From Psychrobacillus sp. INOP01 (lineage in GTDB: Bacteria > Bacillota > Bacilli > Bacillales_A > Planococcaceae), in the NCBI RefSeq assembly GCF_018140925.1, contig NZ_CP073315.1, positions 2,418,001-2,482,000 on the forward strand: a DNA stretch of 64,000 bases, given 5' to 3'. The notes beneath the pieces were generated by a model. It did not search any database, was not told the DNA's origin, and saw only the letters and a program-made list of their open reading frames with translations. Below, piece by piece: positions 16,729 through 25,546 of this stretch. The position numbers were made by a program, and so were the translations under genes. Position 1 is the first letter of the stretch. The number at the start of each line of letters is the position of its first letter.

Positions 16729-17533
16729 TTTACATGTCCATAGCCGCTACTCAGACGGTTCAGAACATGCGGAAACTGTGATGAAACTAGCGAGCCAGCG
16801 AGGTGTCACACATATTAGTTTTGTTGACCACGATACCGTCAAGGGACTTCCTGAAGTTCTTGAACTAGGTGAAAAATACAGAATTAAAGTCATACCTGGT
16901 ATTGAAATATCCGCCTTTGACTTTAAAAGAAACCGAAAAGTACATGTGCTCGGATATAACTATCATCCTCAAGCGAATCATATCCAAGCTATTTGTAATC
17001 CTTTGTTAAAACGAAGACAAGAACATTCGCTTTGGCAAATAGAACAAATAAGAGCAGCGGGATATAAACTAGATATTTCCGCGATTAAGGAATCTGCCAA
17101 ACCATCCGAGACAATTTATAAACAACATATAATGCATAGTTTAACGGATGCTACCTACACATCTCCATTGTATAAAGAGTTATATAAAAACTTATTTAAA
17201 GGTAATGGAGTTGCATCAGGCGATATCGAATACATTGATGTATTTAAGGCAGTACAAGCAATTGTCGCAGATGGGGGAATAGCGGTCATCGCACACCCTG
17301 GTCAGCTGGATACCTATGAATTGATACCCGAGCTAATAGAGGTTGGCTTAGGTGGAATTGAAAGAAACCATCTAGATCACACAGCCGAGGATCATCAAAA
17401 GGTAGAATTTTTGGCCGAAAAATATGGATTGATCATGACCGGTGGCACGGATTTTCACGGCTCATATGGGGTCACTATTGAAGTTGGAGATATTGTAAGT
17501 CCCTTGTTTGAAAGACTCTTAAATGACGAATAA
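16718..17533 (+). CDS. PHP-domain phosphoesterase, likely cyclic ribose-phosphate phosphodiesterase replacing PhnP
   Basis: The 271-residue protein has the PHP metal ligands in order: H-x-H in ADLHVHSRYSDGS, VDHDTVKG, GIEISA, the IAHPGQ loop, ERNHLDH and a terminal GTDFHG. It is translationally coupled to phnL (ATG at 16718 inside phnL; the upstream TTG is less likely). No phnP or phnN is present in the window. A PHP enzyme from the phn locus of Eggerthella lenta was shown to open and then hydrolyse 5-phosphoribosyl 1,2-cyclic phosphate, giving ribose 5-phosphate and phosphate; the same job is the best inference here. Alternative: a general nucleoside-phosphate hydrolase. Confidence 0.82.
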   Translation: MKADLHVHSRYSDGSEHAETVMKLASQRGVTHISFVDHDTVKGLPEVLELGEKYRIKVIPGIEISAFDFKRNRKVHVLGYNYHPQANHIQAICNPLLKRRQEHSLWQIEQIRAAGYKLDISAIKESAKPSETIYKQHIMHSLTDATYTSPLYKELYKNLFKGNGVASGDIEYIDVFKAVQAIVADGGIAVIAHPGQLDTYELIPELIEVGLGGIERNHLDHTAEDHQKVEFLAEKYGLIMTGGTDFHGSYGVTIEVGDIVSPLFERLLNDE

Positions 17534-17687
17534 CAACTGAACCAATTGTAAAGTTGTAAAGAAGTTTAATAATGTACGAAATTACTGTAAATTTACACAA
17601 TTGGAAAATAATTTATGTTTCAATATAAATGTACAATCAGGTTTTTACATGCATTACCATTTTATTTAGCGAAAAGGAGAATTATTA
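17534..17687 (+). promoter_or_regulatory. putative internal promoter/operator region before phnD
   Basis: The 154-base gap holds a perfect palindrome TGTAAATTTACA (17586-17597), two TTGTAAAG repeats on its left, and a larger inverted repeat of CCAATTGTAAA (about 17543) with TTTACACAATTGG (about 17592-17604). These may be operators for PhnF or PhoP. A separate transcript for the transporter genes is plausible but no clear -35/-10 pair was identified. Confidence 0.4.
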
Positions 17688-18728
17688 ATGAAGAAAAAAT
17701 GGTCTATCATCAGTCTGGTTTTAGTAGTTGCTGTATTGTTATCTGCATGTTCAGAAGGAACTGCTGGAGCGAAGGATGCAGAAGTGGATGACGTGATTAA
17801 AATCGCTTGGTATCCAAATGAATCTGGTTCAGATATGAAGTCTTCACGTGATGAAATTGGACGAGTAATTGAAGAAGCTACTGGTAAAACAGTGGAACAT
17901 CAGTTAACTACTGATTATGCAATTGCCATTGAAACATTAATAAATAACAACGCTGATCTTGCTTTCATGGGAGCACAGGGCTATATCGAAGCTAAAAATG
18001 GAAACGATGCTATTCAACCATTAGTTGTACCAACAGGTGAATCAGGTACATTAGATGATGCATTGTATCACAGCTGGTTAGCTGTAAATGTAGATGCACA
18101 AGAAGATTTCAAAGTAGACGGAGAATTTTCATTAGATACATTAGAACAAAAAAGTATTTCATTCGTATCAAATAGTTCAACCTCAGGATTTGTGGTTCCA
18201 ACATCATCCATTATTTCTCACTATGTAGAAAAATCAGGATTTGAAGGTTTGGTAGCAGAAGACTTGATGGAAGGCGGTCCACTATTCTCTCAAGTATTAT
18301 TCGGTAACTCCCATCAAGGATCTGCAGTAAACCTCTTAAGTAACAATTCAGAGGTTGCAGCTTTCTGTGATACTTGTGTAGAAAACTACGTAGATGTAGC
18401 TGAAGGTGATGCGAACAAAGTAGGATCTGTTTATAAAGTTAAAGACGATGCAGCAGAGCCTTTTAACACAGTAACAGGAAAAGAATTTGTGTTGATGTCT
18501 GTAACACCAGTATTAAACGCACCATTTGCAGCGAATTTAGAAGCTTTAGGCCAAGAGGATTTTGACAAATTAATAGAATTATTTACTTCTGATGAAATTG
18601 CAAACAATGAAAAGATCTTTGTTCCAGAGGATTCAGAAGAGGGTGGATTATTCTCTAAGTCAGGAAATGAAAGATTTGCTGAAGTGGAAGATGCTTGGTT
18701 TAACCCAATTCGTGAACTTTCCAAATAG
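17688..18728 (+). CDS. phnD: phosphonate ABC transporter substrate-binding lipoprotein PhnD
   Basis: The 346-residue protein starts with a lipoprotein signal peptide ending in the lipobox LSAC, with the modified cysteine near residue 21. The mature part is a type-II periplasmic-binding fold of the PhnD/phosphite family (IAWYPNESGSDMKSSRDEIG at the start, FVSNSSTSGFVVPTSSI in the middle). It would capture phosphonates outside the membrane and pass them to PhnE1/PhnE2. The ATG has an AAAAGGAG box. A hairpin without T-run follows at 18745, likely limiting read-through or stabilising the phnD message so that the binding protein is made in excess over PhnC and PhnE. Confidence 0.93.
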   Translation: MKKKWSIISLVLVVAVLLSACSEGTAGAKDAEVDDVIKIAWYPNESGSDMKSSRDEIGRVIEEATGKTVEHQLTTDYAIAIETLINNNADLAFMGAQGYIEAKNGNDAIQPLVVPTGESGTLDDALYHSWLAVNVDAQEDFKVDGEFSLDTLEQKSISFVSNSSTSGFVVPTSSIISHYVEKSGFEGLVAEDLMEGGPLFSQVLFGNSHQGSAVNLLSNNSEVAAFCDTCVENYVDVAEGDANKVGSVYKVKDDAAEPFNTVTGKEFVLMSVTPVLNAPFAANLEALGQEDFDKLIELFTSDEIANNEKIFVPEDSEEGGLFSKSGNERFAEVEDAWFNPIRELSK

Positions 18729-18744
18729 TAGAGCAGACGTTCAA

Positions 18745-18782
18745 AATAAGAGTATGCATACGAATAGATGCATGCTCTTATT
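18745..18782 (+). terminator. intra-operon hairpin between phnD and phnC
   Basis: Arms AATAAGAGTATGCAT (18745-18759) and ATGCATGCTCTTATT (18768-18782) pair over 15 positions with one mismatch. No T-run follows, so it is more likely an mRNA-stabilising or partial terminator element. Confidence 0.6.
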
Positions 18783-18811
18783 CATTAAATTAGCTAAAGG
18801 AGTTTGAATAA

Positions 18812-19585
18812 ATGACCTTACTTAAAGTGGAGAAATTAGGAAAGTCATATAATGGGGAAACGAAAGTTCTTAACGATGTTAGCTTTGGAGTAGAAGCAGG
18901 AGAATTTGTTTCAATTATTGGACCATCTGGAGCTGGAAAATCAACACTTTTACGCTGTATGAATCGAATGGTGGAAATCGACGAAGGCAAAGTAATTTTT
19001 GATGGTAATGACGTAGGTAGTTTGAACAAAAAGGAACTACGTAAGATGCGCACAAACATTGGCATGATTTTTCAACATTATAATCTTGTGCCACGCTTAT
19101 CTGTTATCGAGAACGTGCTACATGGTAGATTCGGATATAAAACAACCGTTCAAGGAATATTAGGGAAATATACAGAAGATGAAAAGGAACAAGCCTTTTA
19201 CCTTCTAAAAAAATTAGGAATTGAGGAGCACGCTTACAAACGATGTGATCAGCTCAGTGGTGGTCAGCAACAACGCGTAGGGATTGCTCGCGCACTAATC
19301 CAAGAGCCGAAAATTGTTCTTTGTGATGAACCAATTGCCTCTCTTGACCCTAATGCCTCAAAAGTAATCATGGATTATTTAAAGTCGATTACGATGGAGC
19401 TGAACATTACATGCATCGTGAATTTGCATCAAGTGGAAATTGCTCGAAGCTATTCTGATCGTATTATTGGTCTAAGTAAAGGTGGCGTCGTCTTTGATGG
19501 CCCAAGCTTTAGATTATCTACAGATAGTACGGATCTAATTTATGGCACAAAAACGGTAGAAAAAAGACAGTTAGTTACTGTGTAA
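18812..19585 (+). CDS. phnC: phosphonate ABC transporter ATP-binding protein PhnC
   Basis: The 257-residue ATPase has Walker A GPSGAGKST, the Q-loop MIFQHYNLVPRLSV, signature LSGGQQQR and Walker B IVLCDEPIASLDP, and matches the PhnC family in length and in the QVEIARSYSDRIIGL C-terminal stretch. It energises uptake through the two PhnE permeases. An AAAGGAG box precedes the ATG, and phnE begins 12 bases after its stop. Confidence 0.94.
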   Translation: MTLLKVEKLGKSYNGETKVLNDVSFGVEAGEFVSIIGPSGAGKSTLLRCMNRMVEIDEGKVIFDGNDVGSLNKKELRKMRTNIGMIFQHYNLVPRLSVIENVLHGRFGYKTTVQGILGKYTEDEKEQAFYLLKKLGIEEHAYKRCDQLSGGQQQRVGIARALIQEPKIVLCDEPIASLDPNASKVIMDYLKSITMELNITCIVNLHQVEIARSYSDRIIGLSKGGVVFDGPSFRLSTDSTDLIYGTKTVEKRQLVTV

Positions 19586-19597
19586 GGAGCAACCAAA

Positions 19598-20386
19598 GTG
19601 AATGAAAAAGTAATGAGAAACCAGCGGAAATGGCAGACGATTATTTTTGCTGCGATTATAATCGTCCTGACATACTTATCATCGGACATAACGAACTTTA
19701 ATATCATTCATGGAATTGCTACGTTACCAAATGCGATAACTTGGATAGTCTCCAATCTATTTATAACTCAAGAAACGCTAGAAAGACTGCCAAAAATACT
19801 TGAAAAATTAGCGGAAACTATTCTTATGTCTATAGCAGCTACCACAACTGCAACAGTCTTTTCTCTCTTTTTAGGATTAATGGGTTCAAAAACAACTGGA
19901 ACTAGTAATGTGCTCGGTGCAATTGCTCGCTTTATCGCATCAGTGGCAAGAAATATTCCAGTCGTTGCTTGGGCATTAATATTGTTACTTTCCTTTGGTC
20001 AGAATTCGATGACAGGGTACTTAGCTTTGTTTGTTGGCTCGCTTGGCTTCTTAACAAGAGCGTTTATTGAATCTATCGATGAAGCCAGCCTAAGTGCAGT
20101 GGAAGCCTTGAGAGCTACTGGAGCTACCTACTTTCAAATTGTCTATAAAGCAGTTATTCCCCAGTGCTTGCCTCAAATGATCAGTTGGATTTTGTTTATG
20201 ATCGAGACAAATATTCGAAGTGCCACACTTGTTGGTATTTTAACAGGTACGGGAATTGGGTATTCATTTGACCTCTATTATAAAACCCTTAACTATCATG
20301 CAGTGGCGCTTGTTACACTTAGTATCGTCATTTCCGTTATTATGCTAGAACTAATTTCAAACAGTATACGGAAGGTGATTCTATAA
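19598..20386 (+). CDS. phnE: phosphonate ABC transporter permease PhnE (first copy)
   Basis: A 262-residue inner-membrane permease with about six hydrophobic segments and the ABC EAA-type loop (ESIDEASLSAVEALRATGAT). It begins at a GTG placed eight bases after AAGGAG (19584-19589). Two different PhnE permeases in tandem form a heterodimeric channel in many Bacillales. Its stop overlaps the next permease start by one base. Confidence 0.93.
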   Translation: MNEKVMRNQRKWQTIIFAAIIIVLTYLSSDITNFNIIHGIATLPNAITWIVSNLFITQETLERLPKILEKLAETILMSIAATTTATVFSLFLGLMGSKTTGTSNVLGAIARFIASVARNIPVVAWALILLLSFGQNSMTGYLALFVGSLGFLTRAFIESIDEASLSAVEALRATGATYFQIVYKAVIPQCLPQMISWILFMIETNIRSATLVGILTGTGIGYSFDLYYKTLNYHAVALVTLSIVISVIMLELISNSIRKVIL

Positions 20387-21243
20387 TGGACGCAACAACT
20401 ACATCGATACACGTCAGAAAAAAATCGAACGGTCGAATTTCGATTAAATCGGGCAACAAAGTGGAAAGCGTGATGAAAGGGACAGTGCTTGTTCTGTTTG
20501 CACTAACAATTGTAGCGTTTATATCGTTTAACTATTCGGGGTTGGATTTAACAAAAGCAATTCCAGATACAGCATATAATTTGAAAGTGATGTTCTTCCA
20601 ACCTGCTTTGAACCACTTCACATGGGGAGAGGCTTTTTATCAAGTCGGCATTACGCTCGGATTAGCTTTCCTTTCGACAATTCTTGGAGCAGTGATTGCC
20701 TTCTTCTTAGCGTTGATGGCAGCAACTAATTTATCGAACAAATGGATATCGAAAACAGTACGAATTTTAGTAGCCTTTGTACGAGCAGTACCAACTGTAC
20801 TATGGGTACTAATCTTTGCAATCGCAGCAGGGCTAGGAAGTGAAGCAGCTGTTCTTGGAATGTTGTTTCACTCTATTGCTTATTTAGTAAAAGCATTTTC
20901 AGAGGCTTTTGAAGAAGTAGATAAGGGGATATTAGAGGCACTTAATGCAACTGGTGCTAACTGGTGGCATATCGTAACCCATGCTGTCTTACCTACGACG
21001 TTCACCTATTTACTATCTTGGACATTTTTACGGTTTGAAATTAATTTCTCTGTAGCTGTCGCAATGGGAGCGGCGGCAGGTGCAGGTGGTATCGGATTCG
21101 AATTGTTCATGGCTTCTGGATTCTACTTTGACATGCGAGAGGTCGGGTTAATTACTTATATGATCTTGATCCTAGCAATAATCTTAGAATTTACATCTAC
21201 TAAATTAAAAAGTCGTTATTTCCCAGCTACTTCTACAAAATAA
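20386..21243 (+). CDS. phnE: phosphonate ABC transporter permease PhnE (second copy)
   Basis: A 285-residue permease with a longer basic N-terminus (about 30 residues before the first helix) and the coupling loop EEVDKGILEALNATGAN. It starts in TAATG with GAAGGTGAT upstream and is translationally coupled to the first phnE. It is the last gene of the phosphonate locus; a bidirectional terminator follows at 21307. Confidence 0.93.
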   Translation: MDATTTSIHVRKKSNGRISIKSGNKVESVMKGTVLVLFALTIVAFISFNYSGLDLTKAIPDTAYNLKVMFFQPALNHFTWGEAFYQVGITLGLAFLSTILGAVIAFFLALMAATNLSNKWISKTVRILVAFVRAVPTVLWVLIFAIAAGLGSEAAVLGMLFHSIAYLVKAFSEAFEEVDKGILEALNATGANWWHIVTHAVLPTTFTYLLSWTFLRFEINFSVAVAMGAAAGAGGIGFELFMASGFYFDMREVGLITYMILILAIILEFTSTKLKSRYFPATSTK

Positions 21244-21246
21244 CAG

Positions 21247-21301
21247 GTTAATTCAAACAATTGTGAATGTTTATGTTATCATGTTTGTTTCTTACAGAGG
21301 G
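21247..21301 (+). repeat. intergenic hairpin repeat, copy 1 (right part)
   Basis: This stretch matches the elements at 25212-25287 and 30456-30519: a common core GTGAATGTTTAT...ATGTTTGTTTCTTACA followed by G-rich end. The left arm (CCCTGTGTAAGAAAC) is missing here, so the copy is truncated next to the phnE stop. Confidence 0.7.
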
Positions 21302-21306
21302 ACACC

Positions 21307-21356
21307 AAAAACCCCAAATAGTGGGCACCTTAAAAAGTGCTGCTACTTGGGGTTTT
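21307..21356. terminator. bidirectional terminator between phnE and gbsR
   Basis: AAAACCCCAA (21307-21318 region) pairs with TTGGGGTTTT (about 21347-21356), with further pairing inside through CAC/GTG. It serves the convergent phosphonate operon and the regulator gene. Confidence 0.8.
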
Positions 21357-21369
21357 GTTATGAACTATA

Positions 21370-21915
21370 TTAGTTTTTAGAATCCTCAAACTTAGGAACC
21401 AAATCAAATATTCGTTGGTCTTCAAATGCATCTATGACACGTTCAAGCCAGTTGTAATAGTCTTTCATATACTTAAGCTTATCGATATCTATTTGAACCA
21501 CTTCACGTAATTCCTCACTAAGGGCTGGGTCTTGCAACAGTTCTTCAAGTTCTGTGAGTGATTTTTTAATCGCTACTGAATGCAGTGTAACTGATCTCTG
21601 CCATTTAATAGAAAACAAATCGATAAAGCTTTGGTGCCAATCATCCGTTACTTTATATAAATCTTTTCGAACTCCTTTTTTCCAGGCACGTTCAACTAAT
21701 TTTAGTTCGGACAGAGCTCGGACAGAAGTGCTCATGCTTGTTTTACTCATGCCTAATTTTTCTGTCATATCATCTAATGTTAGTGGTTCATTTTGAAAAA
21801 ACATTGTTCCGAATTGTCTACCTGCAGAAGGTACTAAGCCGTATAAATGTATATTTTGGGCAATTGTTTCAATAATTCTTTCCCGTGCTTTATCTATCTT
21901 TTCTTGGTCATTCAT
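21370..21915 (-). CDS. gbsR: GbsR/MarR-type regulator of glycine betaine uptake
   Basis: The 181-residue protein has the compact GbsR layout: a helix, a MarR-like winged helix-turn-helix (LTLDDMTEKLGMSKTSMSTSVRALSELKLVERAWKKG, about 45-85) and a C-terminal helical dimer domain. GbsR and OpcR repress choline or betaine transport genes in Bacillus. It is divergent from the opuA operon, with a strong SigA promoter and an inverted repeat in the space between, so it probably controls opuA here. Assignment to GbsR rather than OpcR is by overall resemblance only. Confidence 0.82.
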   Translation of the reverse strand: MNDQEKIDKARERIIETIAQNIHLYGLVPSAGRQFGTMFFQNEPLTLDDMTEKLGMSKTSMSTSVRALSELKLVERAWKKGVRKDLYKVTDDWHQSFIDLFSIKWQRSVTLHSVAIKKSLTELEELLQDPALSEELREVVQIDIDKLKYMKDYYNWLERVIDAFEDQRIFDLVPKFEDSKN

Positions 21916-22020
21916 TTACGTTCCCTCCACTGAAATTAGCTTTCTTCACATAATCCAGCTAACTAAATTTAAATGTATTATATCCTTACCCAAAAAGCAA
22001 TTTTTTTAAAATAAATTCGT

Positions 22021-22062
22021 ACAGTTTTTACCGTATAAACAATTAATAAAGTTTAAACTGTT
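22021..22062. promoter_or_regulatory. inverted repeat, candidate GbsR operator
   Basis: ACAGTTTTTA (22021-22030) and TTTAAACTGT (22052-22061) form outer arms, with GTATAAAC and the palindrome GTTTAAAC inside. The right arm touches the -35 hexamer of the opuA promoter at 22061, a good position for repression. Confidence 0.4.
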
Positions 22063-22089
22063 GAAATTTTGTGTAGTTACCTCTATAAT
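22061..22089 (+). promoter_or_regulatory. SigA promoter of the opuA operon
   Basis: TTGAAA (22061-22066), a 17-base spacer and a perfect TATAAT (22084-22089), about 40 bases before the opuAA start. Confidence 0.8.
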
Positions 22090-22129
22090 GAATAGGGTTC
22101 GTGTGTTTCGGACGGTAAGGAGTGAAGAC

Positions 22130-23383
22130 ATGATTGAGGAAAATATAAATAAAAAAATAGTAGTAAAAGACACTACGAAGATTTTTGGTAAAAGTAGTGG
22201 CCGTGCTATCCAAATGCTGAAAGATGGCAAATCAAAAAGTGAAATTTTGAAAGCAACTGGTGCAACGGTGGGTGTAAAACAAGTATCCTTTGATGTCAAT
22301 GAAGGTGAAATTTTTGTCATAATGGGTTTATCTGGAAGTGGTAAATCTACATTAGTTAGACTGCTTAATAGATTAATAGATCCAACGATGGGGCAAATAT
22401 TACTAGATGGCAAGGATATCGTTCAGATGAATAAGGAACAGCTTCGTGATGTAAGGCGGAAGAAAATTGGTATGGTTTTTCAAAATTTTGCCCTCTTCCC
22501 ACATAAAACAATCGTTGAAAATACAGAGTATGGCTTAGAAATCCAAGGGGTATCTAAAAAAGAACGTAACGAAAAAGCAATAGAATCTTTAAAACTTGTT
22601 GGTCTTGCGGGATATGAGGATCAGTATCCGAAACAGCTAAGTGGAGGTATGCAGCAACGCGTTGGACTTGCTAGAGCTTTGGCAAATAATCCAGATATAT
22701 TGCTTATGGATGAAGCGTTTAGTGCATTAGATCCCCTTATTCGAAAAGATATGCAAAATGAGTTGCTTCAGCTTCATCACGATATGCAAAAAACAATAAT
22801 TTTCATCACACATGATTTAGATGAAGCTCTTCGTATTGGTGACCGTATAGCGCTGATGAAAGACGGAGAAATTGTTCAAATTGGATCACCTGAAGAAATT
22901 CTGATGAGTCCATCCAACGAATATGTCGAACGATTCGTAGAAGACGTCGACTTATCCAAAGTACTAACCGCCGGTCATATCATGAAAAAAGCCGATACGG
23001 TAAAAGTTGATCGTGGTCCTCGCGTAGCACTTCGACTGATGAAACATTTAGGTATTTCTTCTATATATGTAGTAGATAATGCGAATCGCTTATTAGGAGC
23101 TGTAACAGCACAGGATACTGTGGAAGCAATCGAATCAGAAAAGTCATTGAATGATGTCATTATTTCCGACCTTCCGATGATCTCACCAGATACGGTCCTC
23201 ACAGAAATATTTGATGTAGTATCAACAGCAAGCATTCCTGTTGCAGTTATAAATGAAGAGCAAAAGCTACAAGGGATTATTATTCGTGGTGCCCTTATTG
23301 GAGCATTATCTGGTGATAATGAGTTTATAAATAAAGATGGAACGATGGATTCCGCAGAACAGCATATAACGGAGGTGGTTTAA
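22130..23383 (+). CDS. opuAA: glycine betaine ABC transporter ATP-binding protein OpuAA
   Basis: The 417-residue ATPase of the quaternary-amine family starts at the ATG at 22130 with AAGGAG seven bases upstream; longer readings would run through the promoter. It has the ProV/OpuAA N-terminal extension (TKIFGKSSGRAIQML), Walker A LSGSGKST, signature LSGGMQQR and Walker B ILLMDEAFSALDP, then a C-terminal CBS-domain pair (about 285-400) that senses ionic strength in relatives. Works with OpuAB and OpuAC in osmoprotectant uptake. opuAB begins one base after its stop. Confidence 0.94.
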   Translation: MIEENINKKIVVKDTTKIFGKSSGRAIQMLKDGKSKSEILKATGATVGVKQVSFDVNEGEIFVIMGLSGSGKSTLVRLLNRLIDPTMGQILLDGKDIVQMNKEQLRDVRRKKIGMVFQNFALFPHKTIVENTEYGLEIQGVSKKERNEKAIESLKLVGLAGYEDQYPKQLSGGMQQRVGLARALANNPDILLMDEAFSALDPLIRKDMQNELLQLHHDMQKTIIFITHDLDEALRIGDRIALMKDGEIVQIGSPEEILMSPSNEYVERFVEDVDLSKVLTAGHIMKKADTVKVDRGPRVALRLMKHLGISSIYVVDNANRLLGAVTAQDTVEAIESEKSLNDVIISDLPMISPDTVLTEIFDVVSTASIPVAVINEEQKLQGIIIRGALIGALSGDNEFINKDGTMDSAEQHITEVV

Positions 23384-23384
23384 G

Positions 23385-25150
<1,766 letters not shown>

Positions 25151-25163
25151 CTAAATATAAAAG

Positions 25164-25206
25164 GAACCCCTCAGAACGAGTAAAACTTGTTCTGGGGGTT
25201 TTTTAT
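25164..25206 (+). terminator. intrinsic terminator of the opuA operon
   Basis: AACCCCTCAGAAC pairs with GTTCTGGGGGTT, followed by TTTTTT. Confidence 0.85.
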
Positions 25207-25211
25207 TTTGT

Positions 25212-25287
25212 CCTTGTGTAAGAAACGTTCACGTTAATTCAAACAAACGTGAATGTTTATATTTTCGTGTTTGTTTCTTACACAGGG
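25212..25287. repeat. intergenic hairpin repeat, copy 2 (full length)
   Basis: Outer arms CCTTGTGTAAGAAAC (25212-25226) and GTTTCTTACACAGGG (25273-25287) are complementary with one mismatch; inside is a second inverted repeat TTCACGTT / AACGTGAA. The same sequence occurs as copies at 21247 and 30456. No coding potential. Confidence 0.75.
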
Positions 25288-25378
25288 TAATAGGGAGGTA
25301 TTTCTATGTGAAATCACTTGTAGTGGCGGATCAACTTTATATCTTTTTTAACATTGGAATTTTATACTTTAACAGGAT

Positions 25379-25395
25379 CTTAATATAATATTAAG
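25379..25395. promoter_or_regulatory. palindrome upstream of the PRD regulator
   Basis: CTTAATAT-A-ATATTAAG, eight-base perfect arms around one base. It may be an operator or part of the promoter for the gene at 25547; AT-richness makes chance possible. Confidence 0.3.
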
Positions 25396-25546
25396 CGGTC
25401 TGAAGCTTTTGGCAAGATTTTATATGTGTTCAATGATATAAAATGTACATACCAATGTTGTAAGAAAATGAAAGCAACTTTTGTGACCAAATGTCATCTG
25501 AAGTGTAAGCGATTTCCGTTATAATTTATGAGAGGGGGAGCTAGTG

